Positions 38,576-50,789 of a stretch of 64,000 bases of DNA are shown here, piece after piece. How positions within the stretch are numbered: the stretch's first letter is position 1; each line of letters opens with the position of its first letter. The stretch is from Acanthacorydalis orientalis (taxonomy: Eukaryota > Arthropoda > Insecta > Megaloptera > Corydalidae), in the NCBI GenBank assembly GCA_034766995.1, contig CM068319.1, forward strand, positions 17,855,922 to 17,919,921. The letters run 5' to 3'. The translations under genes and the position numbers were made by a program. The notes beneath the pieces were generated by a model. It was not told the DNA's origin. It searched no databases and saw only the letters and a program-made list of their open reading frames with translations.

Positions 38576-39171
38576 CAAACTACGTACGCGTATAAATTAA
38601 ACCTTTTTTGTAATATAAATTGTATTCTGAAATATGAGACCGTTTTTCATTCGTTACAAAAAAATGACAGAGTAAAAAAGACTCCGCCACGTTGTATTTC
38701 CATTAGTTTATTGTTATATCCAATAAAAATAATGTCGTCCATCACTCACATCTTAGGACAAGAGTTGCTTGTATTTATCGTTAAAGAAAAATAACGTCTA
38801 CTTCTACAATATCCTGTTAACGTTTGTGCGTTTTTTTGCCTCGAAAACCAATTATCTTGCCTGACAGACCAATTGGACGATGTGTTTTCGTTTAGATTTT
38901 TTTTGTTTCCCAGTTTGTTTTTTTTTTTATTTTCACTGGTGACATTAGGTTACAGATTCTATTTAACACACTGTTTCAAATGAATACACACATATAGATT
39001 ATATATATATATATATTAAATAAAATAGTGTGTTGTTTTTTTAATCATTGTATTTAACGTTACTTCTGATTGTCTTTATTTATATAAAACTGACCAATGT
39101 TTAAATGTTTCTTTCCAAAATGTTGTTTTTTATATTTTTGGAATCTCACTATTTCCCCTCTCGCCCTCTCG

Positions 39172-39237
<66 letters not shown>

Positions 39238-39240
39238 ATA
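39172..39240. repeat. (TA)n microsatellite
   Basis: About 53 bp of TA followed by TGTATGTATG. Confidence 0.96.
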
Positions 39241-39533
39241 TTTCAATAAGTACATATTTCTTAGTGAAGGATTGAGAGAAAAGGGTAAATGTGATGATAT
39301 TTGCTAAATAATTCTTTTCGTGTGGTTTATTGAGTCAAAGTCTCAACTCGAGGATGTGATTGTAGTAGAAGGCAAAGACTCCTAAATGAAATCGTCCTTT
39401 TTCAAATTTTCATAATTTTAGAAGTTCGTGTAAAATTTTACAAAAAGGTTTCATTACTACTGAAAATATACAATACATTGTATAAATTCATTAAGTGTAA
39501 AACAATGCTTTTCTGGATAATTAAGATTGTTGT

Positions 39534-39665
39534 ACTTTAACTCTCTGAGGATGTATTATTGAAATGCGTATGAGCATTACTACAAAGCAATCAAGAATTT
39601 TTATTGAACATTCTTATTCAAAAAACTGTTTATCGTTTTAGGGAGAAAAGTTTATTTTGAAAAAC
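39534..39665. repeat. dispersed inverted-repeat family, copy 5 (partial)
   Basis: AACTCTCTGAGGATG, then GAAATGCGTATGAGCA, CAAAGCAATC and TATTGAACATTC follow the family order. No left arm is seen. Confidence 0.5.
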
Positions 39666-39825
39666 TATCTCAATTATAAATCGAAGGATGTGTTCTTTTT
39701 TGCCTAGATTAAATATCTCATTTGACATTCTTCAGTTTTATTATTAGTTTTGTTAGAATAACTGATTATTAGCTAATCCAGAAGTAGACAAATTTTGTAT
39801 AACTCATAATATAGCTCTGGTAATT

Positions 39826-40085
39826 TGGTTAAATTTACTTTCACAAACATATTTTTTTCTCGCCTCATAAACGTCGAAAAAGTGTTAATCAAAAATGTTC
39901 AATTATTGGTTATTTTAGAATGATGTACCTCAGTAGTGTTAAGATAATACCATCGTTATCGTAATGCACATAAGCAACAATCTAAAAGGACAAATAATCA
40001 ATTATTTAACAGTTTTGATTTTAAAAAAATTGTATTTTGTGGGATGAAAGAAAAACGTGTTTATGAAAATAATCTTGAATGAAAT
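39826..40085. repeat. dispersed inverted-repeat family, copy 6
   Basis: Left arm TAAATTTACTTTCACAAAC and CTCGCCTCATAAACGTC; central ATGCACATAAGCAACAATC; AATCAATTATTTAACAG; right arm GTATTTTGTGGGATGAAAG. One of the more complete copies. Confidence 0.65.
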
Positions 40086-40728
40086 ATACTTTGAAATCTC
40101 ATACGTCTTCTTTCTGATAACTTATCAGGACTTCTAATATCAATTTTGAAAATCAATCCTACGAAAGTTAGTTCATTTTAATGTGCGATCAACTTGTAAT
40201 CTTTTTGTATTTTTTATTTTCTGCGTGCTGAATGAATAATTAGGTCACTACTTTAACATTGTCCATGTAGAAAGGTCGTTGAAAACAAAGTGAGTAACCA
40301 ACGTTGACATGTAGTTCTATTTGAAAGATATTTATTTTGCTTTTAACAAATATTCTTATACTTAAGTAATTATTTACTTTCCTCGACTAATACTTGAATA
40401 AATGTAATTATTTATTTTTTAAACTCGTACAATATTTTGGAACGCAAATAATATTGGTCGAAATTTATTGAATAATTGAACTCGTTTAATAATATACAAC
40501 TGTATTCGTTTATGGTTATTTTCAATAAAAGTATATGTACCTCGTATATGATTAATACAATTTGATAAATTCGATTATTTTATGATTGACTTGAAAATAT
40601 CATAAAAACTAACTTTATAAGAATATTTGTTATAAATATCGTTTGTAATGTGGATGTGTCTATATATTAATTCGGATAATATTAAACAATATTAAAACAT
40701 TTTTAGATGTTTTACCTTATGAAAATTA

Positions 40729-40730
40729 TG

Positions 40731-40786
<56 letters not shown>
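40729..40786. repeat. (TA)n microsatellite
   Basis: About 50 bp of TA with a TGTATATG lead-in. Confidence 0.96.
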
Positions 40787-40790
<4 letters not shown>

Positions 40791-40955
40791 TCTAATATAA
40801 AGGATATAATTAAACCGTATTACAGAGATTCGTAATTATAGGAAACTCAATTATAGTAATATTTTCAGCGGACTAGAAAAGTACTAAAATCTCCCCTATT
40901 AATAATTTCTATCTTCCATCTACATTTGCAAGGAATATTAGTTAGTAAATGAAAA

Positions 40956-41360
40956 ATGCGCGCACAAAAGAATAATCCGAGAAGAGAACCACCCTCGAAG
41001 GTTAATGAATACATTGCGTGGTCGGGAAGAAGAACGGTCTGTTGCTTATGATGGGTTTGCTAACTCTCCCCCTCCCTGACTCTATTTCCGATCTGTGACT
41101 TGTGCGATTTCCGTATTTAATTAACGCACGCGAGTCTAATTACAAAAATGCTAATTGCATTTTAAATGAGTTTAGCAAGCACGATAATTTAGAGAAGGGA
41201 GGTGTACTGATAGACGATAGCCGTGATTTCACTTAGGACAAATATACCATACAGAAAAAGAGAGTTAATTGAAATAAATAAAAAATGCCCGAGGGAGAAC
41301 GCAATTCGCTTTGATCCCGAAAGATCGTTTCTGTCGCATAAAACAAATTTAAACTATGAG
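40956..41360. other. GC-richer island with homeodomain/POU-like motifs, candidate enhancer
   Basis: A 400-bp non-repetitive block (GAACCACCCTCGAAGG, GATTTCCGTATTTAATTAAC, GCACGCGAGTCTAATTAC). It contains ATGCTAATTGCAT (41148-41160), an ATGC/GCAT dyad that reads as an octamer-like site from either strand, plus TAATTA at 41138-41143 and TTAATTAA near 41117. There is no coding frame. Motif-dense composition like this is typical of conserved developmental enhancers, but conservation is untested. Confidence 0.45.
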
Positions 41361-41896
41361 TGTTTTTGATTTAAAATACGTTTTAAAATATAATTTACAT
41401 GTTTCCGTCTGTGTTCAATCGACAATATTATGTAAAAACAGTTATTCGTAATCCTATCAAGTTTATAAAATAATCTGTCTCTTTTTATGTTAATTATACA
41501 ATTTTTTTTGAGTATAGTAAAAACGAAAAAATTAATACTTAAAAATGTTCAAGCTTTTAAATATTATGTCAAACGCAAAAAAATAGTAAACATACTTATT
41601 TTTAATTACTTTTAATTATTAATAACTATAATTCCCTCTTATTTTCATTGATTTATTCAACAGTATTTTTTCCGTCCACTATATAATTTTTGTGATTTTC
41701 TTTTAAGGTAGTTATAAATTATGAAAATAAATCATTTATTTTTTAATCTGTTAAAAAGATCCTGGTTATTATTTTTTCAAATTGGTTATATTAGTACTGT
41801 TTTATCATATTTGTAATATTTTCTATTATAATTACTGACACAGATAATCAAAATAAATTAATATAATCTTTTGTAGAACTATAGATTTTATAATTA

Positions 41897-41950
41897 TAAA
41901 TACTACAAGTGTGTGTGTGTGTATGTATATATATATATATGTATATACAC

Positions 41951-42025
<75 letters not shown>
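41897..42025. repeat. compound (TG)n/(TA)n microsatellite
   Basis: TG tract at 41909-41920, then TA blocks broken by CACATT and GTTTA, to 42025. Confidence 0.95.
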
Positions 42026-42029
<4 letters not shown>

Positions 42030-42630
42030 TTGGATTTTTGAATATTTGGTAAAAAGTAAAGGTTGAAATAAATATTTTTTTCGTGTCGATAAAATTTATA
42101 TGAAAACATATACTCAAATCCAGTTAGAATGATATATTTTCGTCTATCTCACCCCTAGCGTTTACTTGAATTTCCATCCCTCGATTTTTTAGCGTTAGTG
42201 AAATGTGGTGTTATGTTGATAAAGTGTGATGCATTTTGGAGCATTAACAAGCACTGTGAACTACTTAACCCGAAACCACTCTGTGAATATTCAAATGCAG
42301 AACTTGTGTATGTAGTACTCTCTCTGCGCAAATATAGACAAACATAAATTTTAATTATATTAATCAAATAACAAACAGTGCTCCCGTTTTGTTGTATTAC
42401 AGCCCTCATATCGTATATTACTACTACAGCGGCTGCCCTCGTAACGTGTACAAATAATTGAAGGGCAACCACTCTACGTTGACAATGGTCGACAGATGTG
42501 AATACAGTGTTAAAATGTTTGCCGAGTAAATATTTTTTTATTCATATCGGCTACTCGTCGGCTTGCTTTTATGGCTGGGGTTCGAATCTAAAAGTATTGA
42601 TTATCGTAATTAAATTTAATACATAATTAC

Positions 42631-42631
<1 letters not shown>

Positions 42632-42684
<53 letters not shown>

Positions 42685-42730
42685 CATACGTACATATATA
42701 TGTATGTATGTTTGTATGTACATATATACA
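42632..42730. repeat. (TA)n microsatellite with TACATA variants
   Basis: About 48 bp of pure TA, then CATACATACGTACATATATG-type sequence. Confidence 0.94.
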
Positions 42731-43060
42731 TCATCATATCCAGCCTTTAATGATCCATATTCGGATAAACCCTTTTTCAGTTTTTCTAATGTAAATGGTC
42801 TAGTACTTCACTATTCATAAATTCCTGGTACATTTTGTCATGGATGGGGCTCTCTTTTAGACCTCTTTGTATTTCTTGGATTACACTGAGAATACTGGGT
42901 GTCAGCCAGGAGAACCCATGATTCATGTTTCATTATTGAGATCTTTTCAGATTTCGGAACTTCAGTTATACATCAAGTTTTTGGGATTTCACTGAACCAA
43001 TGAGCTCCAGGCATGAGATCGTGCTCTCATACCGGTCCAGGAATAATACACGCGCATATA
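42731..43060. other. unclassified repeat-like island
   Basis: A roughly 330-bp block of balanced composition that differs from its AT-rich flanks. It begins CATCATCATATCCAGCC and sits between two TA arrays. It reads like an old retroelement or SINE fragment, but I cannot assign it. Confidence 0.3.
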
Positions 43061-43061
43061 T

Positions 43062-43122
<61 letters not shown>
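43061..43122. repeat. (TA)n microsatellite
   Basis: About 60 bp of TA. Confidence 0.97.
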
Positions 43123-43125
<3 letters not shown>

Positions 43126-43911
43126 CACATTAGTATCATGTTGTCATTGAAATATAATTTATAGTAAGGGTTCTTAACTATATAATACATATACTATTTA
43201 TATCACATCATGGTTCCAAAAATGACATTTTATCATTTTCAAATGGAACAAAATAGATAATGTTTTAAAATTTAAATATATTTGCTGTCAAAAAATACAA
43301 TTATTTAACGCGGTGTAGAAATTAAACAACCGTCCAGATTTATGGATTGTAAATGCACAAACACTTGATAATTCTTTCAGTTAAATCACACATGAAATTA
43401 CAATATGACATTGATAAAGTAACTAATGAAAAAAACAAGTAGCATCATATAAACGTGTATAACTTACTGATATTATGCTTGTATTGTAGTGTAGAATTTT
43501 TGTATTGAATATATGTAATAAAAAATTGATTTGAAGTTGTTTAAAGTTTACATAGATCCTGTTCAGTAGATCATTATATTGTTATCCTAGGTGAGAGGTA
43601 CATTATATTTGAGTAATACTTATTTACAGGAAATGAAGCAGTTTTTTCTTTTATTTCTCTTTAGAAAAACCTGTTAATGACAAAAATTTTAAGAAAATAA
43701 TCATAATTGTATTTTTACATTTTTACCCGAAAACATTAGCTTGATGTAATGACTTTTATGTTTTTCTTATCCTTAATTGTACTAATTTCTGGTTTTACCA
43801 TAAACTAAAAAAAGAGTTTATAATTGTACAATATTATTTTATTGAAAAAATTATAGTTGAGTTTAAAGAAATTTACTATAAAGATCATTTTATGTTGTAT
43901 TTTTATATAAA

Positions 43912-43915
43912 GAAT

Positions 43916-43970
<55 letters not shown>

Positions 43971-43984
43971 TAAATAAATAAATA
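43912..43984. repeat. (TA)n microsatellite with (AAAT)n tail
   Basis: TA blocks with one AAATA interruption, followed by about four AATA units. Confidence 0.95.
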
Positions 43985-44563
43985 AAATATCGCGTGGCTT
44001 GTTAGTTTGAAATGTTTATGAATAATGTTAAAATATTCTAATAAATAATAATAAGTATTTTTTTAAAGAATACTCTTTTATATTTATACAAGTTGTAATT
44101 GTTCTGTATAATTTTTTTTTTAATTTTAAACTTTTATTTACGATATAATACTAATCGATTCTTTATTTTAATATATCTGTAAATACTTAGGATAAAAGTA
44201 ACAGTAAACTAAATGCGAGTGTAAGGGAAAAAAATAAATATTTTTAATAGAGTTGTGGATAAGAACCATATATACTTTGAATGAATCGAATGAAAATGAA
44301 ATTCGTAAACAATTCAATAAACGAGTAACATAAAAATCGCATATTTTTAAATGCTATTATAAATTATTTTTGAATGGATTTCCATGTTCGTTTACTAATT
44401 TAGAACAAATATACATATGTATTTTTTTGTTCCAAAATGTGCAAAGGTATTTGTTAAAGGCATGCTGTAAATGAGGTATGTTTTAAATGCTGAAAAAATG
44501 TCTACAATTTGCTTTGGGAAAAATATTTACACATAAAGCTTACAAATTGTCATTTGCTTGGAT

Positions 44564-44568
<5 letters not shown>

Positions 44569-44624
<56 letters not shown>
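44569..44624. repeat. (TA)n microsatellite
   Basis: About 52 bp of TA. Confidence 0.96.
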
Positions 44625-44627
<3 letters not shown>

Positions 44628-44744
44628 GTTATATAATAGCATATTAGCAAAGATAAAAATAAATTAAACGTTCCTTTTTAACATTTTTATGTCTGTAGTT
44701 TATTCACATGTTATATACGGGCGCATACCCGAATATCATGTTTT

Positions 44745-44747
<3 letters not shown>

Positions 44748-44785
<38 letters not shown>
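44748..44785. repeat. (TA)n microsatellite
   Basis: About 36 bp of TA. Confidence 0.95.
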
Positions 44786-44786
<1 letters not shown>

Positions 44787-44949
44787 CATTAAATAATTTC
44801 TACTTGTAACGTTGTAGTAGTGTGTAATTATGTGTGTATCTAATGTGAAATATTATATTCCTTTATTTTTAGTGTGATTTTATTATAAAAATTATGTCAT
44901 GATAGTTGTTATAAAAAGTAAATCTACTGATTTGGTTACAATTTAATTC

Positions 44950-45140
44950 TGGTCTGTAGCTAAATCCACTTTTACAAATTCATTTTTCATTCACTCCACA
45001 AACCATAAAAAGTATATATATATATATATATATATAAATTATTCAGTGATTAATTATTATTGAACAATTTGATACACATTTGAATGACGATGTCATTCTG
45101 ATTTTTCTCTACCTTAACTTGCTTTTTTGTAGTAAAAAAA
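44950..45140. repeat. dispersed inverted-repeat family, copy 7
   Basis: Left arm TAGCTAAATCCACTTTTAC and CTCCACAAACCATAAAAAG, then a TA array (45013-45036) expanded inside the element, then TTATTATTGAACAATTTG and GACGATGTCATTC. Confidence 0.55.
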
Positions 45141-46014
45141 TAATTCGTGAAATTCTACTGATATGTAAGTGTATACACAGCTATATGTATTAATACTTAA
45201 TTGGTTTATTAGTTTGTTAATTATTTATTGTTACTAATATACCTTTCTTTTTTGTTCTAGGTAAGTTCCGATACTTCAACCAATACATTTGTTATGTATC
45301 CAAATTTTGTAAGTTGATTTCTATAGATTTTTTTAATTTTTAATTAAAATATAAAATACATTATTGTTATTAAAATAAGTTATTAATATTAATCAATCGT
45401 TCTAAGTGTTATAGAATTTTAGAGTGAAAGGAACATATTAAGTAGCATTAGCCCTTTTGTTACAATAAATGTGTTACATTGTAACTTTTTTTATTTTTAA
45501 TATTAACGTATCTGGTTTTTCATGTCTGTGTAGCTGTTTAACGGTTTATATATTGTCGATACTTTCAAGTCCTATAAACAATAGCTAATATTAAATAATG
45601 ATTCACCATTCATGTCATGGGACTACTATATCTGAAAAAACTGTTGTTTCAAAATTTATATTTTGAAAGAAATATCTATGTCTTTTTTCGTGTCTTCAAT
45701 TCTTTTTGTGATAATAACTTCATTGTTTCTTTTTAATTATTTCAGTTGTTTAATTTCAACAAAGAGTAAAAATTGGTTTACTAAAGTGAGTGTATCGGAG
45801 ATTTGTAGTTACGCTCGTGTATGTAATCTATCGTATTAATAATAATAGAATGAAAATACATATTTAGGAAAGTACATATTTTGTATTCTGTGCATCTGAT
45901 TATGATAAAGAGATTATTCCTTACATATTAAAAATCATTAATTTATAAAACACTAAGTACGTATTTCCATCGTACTGACTGATTTTTTATTAAAATGAAT
46001 TGTTCACCTGTATA

Positions 46015-46160
46015 AATCACACTACATTTTAACGCTCTGAGGATGATAGTGTAGATGGCATAAAGATGTGTATGAAAACAATCATACATGATCAATAGTT
46101 AATTATGGAATACTTTAGATGACAAAAAGATTTGTAATTTGTTAGGCGAGTCTAAAATTC
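46015..46160. repeat. dispersed inverted-repeat family, copy 8 (partial)
   Basis: AACGCTCTGAGGATGATAG, then GATGGCATAAAGATGTG, GATCAATAGTTAATTATGG and an arm like ATTTGTAATTTGTTAGGCGA. Confidence 0.55.
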
Positions 46161-46574
46161 AATCAAAAAAAACTTACATATGAGAAATAGTAATATATTA
46201 TGTCCATTGTAAGTCAGTAAGTTTATATTAAAATCGTTTATAAATTAAAACTAGAGATTGACATAAATTTTTAAAATTCGTTCATCTAAAACCATTTAAG
46301 CCTTTTTTAAGAGCCTTGGTTTATTTGCAATTGAAAATTTAAGAAAGCATATAACTGGTTTAAAATACTGGTTTAATTCAACAAAATCCTATCAATTATT
46401 TGAACCAGTTAAGGTTAACTTCTGATGATGTTCTTTCTTTGATTTATTTTTTGTACTTATTTTCCTCTAAATGAGTGTATCAGGAGAATAATATATTATA
46501 CATTTATTTCATATACCGTTTTTAAATATTTGAAACATATTTTTGTTACAATTTACTTCTTATATTGTTGTTAA

Positions 46575-46760
46575 TTTTTTTTTCATAAATTAATTCTCTG
46601 TCTGGGCGCTCTGAAGTTAATGGCATTGCTATCTAAATGTACATAAACAACAGTGAAAAATGATGTATGAAACAATTTTTAACTGAAATATTTTTATGGG
46701 TTGTAAAGCAGGAAAAGAATTCATTTGTGATTTTTTTTCATTTTTTTGTATAATAATTTT
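46575..46760. repeat. dispersed inverted-repeat family, copy 9
   Basis: GGGCGCTCTGAAGTTAATGG, GTACATAAACAACAG, then the arm TTTTTATGGGTTGTAAAGC and ATTCATTTGTGA. Confidence 0.55.
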
Positions 46761-49127
46761 AGTGTATATAAAAATCTAGTAAAATCTAGTATAAATTTCA
46801 GTAAATATTAGTAAAACCTAGTATAAATTTTAGAAAAAAATATATATTTCTTTCAACATCATAATAATATATAGTAATAATTTTCGAATTATAAATAGTA
46901 ACACTGTCCATTGAGACATCTAAAGTTAAAATAGTTTTTCTGATTTCTGGACTAGCAACTTTAATAAATCGGCAAAATTTGATTATGAACAGTCAAATAT
47001 TTCTGAATCAGTCTTGTACTTTATTGATATTTATTCTTTTAAGATAACGAATGTGAAATAAAATTAAATTGTATAATTTTTAGTTTTTTAGATTCTTCGT
47101 GATGAATTAAATATAGATACCTTATATATACCTTTATTAACACAACCTGGAATTTATAATTGTATTATTATGTTCATATTGTTATGTTATTATTTATAAT
47201 TGACATTCAGTATCATAAGAGTTACTGCTAGTTGTAGATATAAAAAAATTAGAATTATTGTTAGATTTAATTGTATTTCAGAGTTAAAATTTTATTTTCT
47301 ATGAAATCGCCAAACTATAATAAATCTTCAAACATCACAATAATTATCTTTTTTCAAATGAAAAGTATCGAGAGTATTAATCATTCTTTGAATAAAGCAT
47401 TGTTTTAATTACATAAATGTTCGTATTGAACTAATTGAAAGGTTCTTCAGGGCATTATTGTAAATGTTGACTATTATGTGTGTATGTATGTATATATATA
47501 TATATTAATTGTACGGAACAATAATTATAATTCATTGCAAAAACGTCTGTAAGGGTATTTAAATTATATATTATTGTCTGTTCTTGAAGTGCCTTTAGGC
47601 AATAATAAACTTCTGCCATACACAACTAATAGACTATTAATTATTCTTAAGTAAATATGTGTAGTCAACTAAAAAATGTCAGTTTCAGATTAAATTGTCT
47701 GTTCACGAATAGGTAATTAATCGAACTTATAGATGTCAATGCTACAATAGTTCAGTTAGGTACAAAAGTTTTATTTCACATTTAATTATTCTAGTATTTA
47801 CCTGGTTTATAATTGTACTCGTTTGTCAATATGAAAATATGCGAGAATTAAAATCTTATTTGGTTCATATTAATTAACCGCATGTAATTAAGTAATTACA
47901 TGTTTAATTATAATCTCATAAATATATGATAGTTTGATAAAAGTAGTATTTATATGTATTTTTTACATTGTTTTTACAGTATATTTAAAAATGATTTACT
48001 CCGTCTTTTATATTTAATGACAATGTAATTAAATTTAAATTAAATCGTAATCTGATAGGAATATTTCAAATTTTTAACATTTGATATTTTATTATTTTTA
48101 AAACCTTATTTTTATTTTTTTATATTAACACGTTTATATTTATTTGTTATATTAACTCGTTTTCGCGCATTTTATTTATCCTCACTCCTTTCATAAATAA
48201 CTCTCTGTAATTTTATTGTAGTTCATTTTTTAAAAAACGATTTCAATATCATTTCATGGAGGTAATGAATGTAGACTAATAATATCGTATTTAAGTTCAT
48301 TCACGTTTTGCTAAATAGATAATCGAGCAAGAACAAAATATAGTTTACGTTTTGTCAATCCAGTTTAGAGTGTGAAAAGTTGTCAATAAACATATATGTA
48401 AACAATTTTAAAATGCAGTTTTGTGGGATTCTATTGTTAAGTATGGTTTCATCTTTTTTAATGTATTGTATATTTAAATATTTTTATTATAAATAAAAAT
48501 TGAATAAGTATAGTCTTGTTGATACAAATTGTGTATTTTAGACAGAAAAAATGATTTCATTTTCAGAGAAACGTTAAATTTCCATCTCTTCTATCAATAA
48601 AAAATATATTCTTTTATTGGCATTGTTGTATTTTGCATTTACTTTGGATATTAAAATATATTTAAATTCTTCATATTTATCTTACATATGTCAACTAAAA
48701 TGTTCAATAAACTTTTGATAAGTATAATTAACTATTCATAAACAACACATTTCGTTTTACCATCTTTGTTGTACGTCAGTCGAAAAATAGTAAAGAGCTA
48801 AAAAATTAGTTTCTAATATTTTGGAAAACATCAATAATTGACATTTTTGAGGATAGCAATATGAACTTATAAATCAATTTGAGGATATGATCGTCATTTG
48901 TGTGTATTCTTGTTTTAACTATTTTTCTTGTTTGGATTATTTATATAAAAATATTTCAAGGCGACGTTGTTAATTATTTAAATCACATTATTAGTAAATA
49001 AACTGTATTTATCAATTTTGTCTTAGATTATTAAACGAAATGGTTGAATTCGCCTTTTGAAAGGTTTTTTTTTTCTAATCTCATAAACCACAAAAATGTT
49101 CAGTTGGTTAAACATTTTTTTTTTTTT

Positions 49128-49302
49128 GAAGTTATGTTTCTTATCCTTGAAGTCACTATTTGATTTTATTCTTCCACTACCAGTTTCATCTATCGACATA
49201 TTCAAATGAGTACTAAGTATTCACCTGAAGATGTAGATTATAGAAACCGGTAGTGAAAGAAGAATATCAAATAGTGATCTCAAGAACAAGAAACATAACT
49301 TC
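49128..49302. repeat. near-palindromic foldback, 86-bp arms, hammerhead-like core
   Basis: The two arms, 49128-49213 and 49217-49302, are inverted copies separated by 3 nt. Their outer 60 bp match best: GAAGTTATGTTTCTT at the left end and its complement at the right end. Each arm, read 5' to 3' outward, carries a variant of C(C/T)TGAAGATGT...GAAAC(C/T)GGTAGTG. In the right arm this is CTGAAGA (49225-49231), a possible 4-bp stem TGTA/TATA, then GAAAC (49243-49247) and CCGGTAGTG. The order CTGANGA, stem, GAAA is that of the hammerhead ribozyme core. The sequence may instead be just a foldback transposon. Confidence 0.6.
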
Positions 49303-50395
49303 AACTCCAAGTACATTGATATGAAACAGATCAAAATTCGTCTGTGAGATGTGGATTGATAGAAAAATTCAATAGAAGTTCAGATCTATAGTTCAGGTAC
49401 CCTTCTTATTCTCTGGTAATGTAGTATATTGTCTTGAAAGCATGTGGACCTGTGTTAGGTTTTCCACACAGTTAAAATTCAGTATTTATTTTTCAATTTC
49501 TAAATACATTTTCTATTATTTAAACAAATTTTTAATTTATTATTTATTTTATCGCCGTTTAAAGGTCGAATATATCTATGATTTCTTTTCAGTCTGTTTG
49601 AAATAGATCTGAATTTTCATTTTCACTCTACAGGCAAATTAAATAGATAGTATTTAATTTTATATTTAAATATTGTATCTTAGGATGATATTTTGACTTG
49701 TAATGTTTAAATTCCAAATGAATGATGAAGCATACATACCTGTTAACATTTAAATCATTCTGTTTTTATATTTACCTTTTCATCTGATGTCAGTAACAGC
49801 AACAAGATTTACCGAAAGGAATATGAGTTTAAAGATTTTTCAGTTTTCGTTCATTTATATTTCATCGCACTTTCGAATAGTATACACTTTCTCTCTAATA
49901 ACTCAATTCCGAATTCATGTATATTATAATACTGTCACATTAGCTTATAATATTTACATCAATATCGAAAATCCCTTTACAATTATTCATATTTCTCTAT
50001 AATTTTTCAATGAAGAACTCAGATTTGCTATTCGAAAATATTTACTGAAAAGTACGTTGAAAAATATTTCAACAGTTGCAAAATTCGTATGAGTTAGAAA
50101 ACAATCTATTTATTCGCAATAACATTATTTTAAATTTATTGCAAGATATCTTTCAGTTCGTCTATTATGAGGCAATAAAAGTCAAAGTATAAAGAAAATA
50201 TAACTTATGAAAATTGAAAAATTCTTTCCACATTTTCTATTATTCAAAAAATAAAGATAAGGTTTCAGTATTTCGTAATTCGAAATGTTTATAAATATTT
50301 TTGAACAAATTTTCAATTTGGTAAATTGTAACATTTAAATGTTTATTTTAAATGAAATAAATTCAGAGAATTTTCTTCTGAGGTCGTATTTATGC

Positions 50396-50448
<53 letters not shown>

Positions 50449-50789
50449 TTATATGCACGTACACACACACATTCTCTGTAACAAACCATCAAAGCGTATT
50501 AACGAGACAGAGCGAGCAAGTATTTATTTTCTACGCCGCCAAAATTAATTACGAACAATCATGCTTTACTCAATTAAAGTCTTTGCGTATTTAACACAAT
50601 AATTTGTTTCAATTGTGTACGTATGTAATAAAGTACCCTTGCTCTTTACTGAATTTATACGAAAATCTAATCAACGTCTACAAACGATTCAACATGACAA
50701 TAACATTGCAATCGCAAACGTAAAAACTAGCCCGAAGTGATTTCCGTCCAGTACTACTCGTTTGTTTTAGATGATGTCCGTCGAAAATA
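49303..50789. other. AT-rich non-coding stretch
   Basis: No gene recognised. A block at about 50450-50760 is less AT-biased and contains CCAAAATTAATTACGAACAA, a homeodomain-like core. Confidence 0.5.
50397..50472. repeat. (TA)n microsatellite followed by (CA)n
   Basis: About 47 bp of TA, a short spacer and a CA tract. Confidence 0.95.

Larger units (their letters stand above)
38576..40955. other. AT-rich non-coding stretch
   Basis: No gene recognised. It contains two copies of the dispersed inverted-repeat family and TA arrays, listed separately. Confidence 0.5.
41361..42730. other. AT-rich stretch, partly GC-richer at 42130-42600
   Basis: The 105-codon minus-strand open frame at 42155-42472 has no recognised domain and is probably chance in a less AT-rich patch. 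The rest is AT-rich with the TA arrays listed separately. Confidence 0.45.
43123..49050. other. very AT-rich non-coding stretch
   Basis: No gene recognised over almost 6 kb. Copies of the dispersed inverted-repeat family and several TA arrays are listed separately. Confidence 0.55.

Noticed and set aside
42155..42472. 105-codon minus-strand open frame
   Set aside because: No recognisable domain and no splice context. It lies in a patch of lower AT content where chance frames are longer.
42570..42592. GGGTTCGAATCT, identical to a tRNA B-box
   Set aside because: Flanking bases cannot form the T-arm stem and no A-box or cloverleaf fits upstream, so no tRNA gene. It might be a trace of a tRNA-derived SINE.
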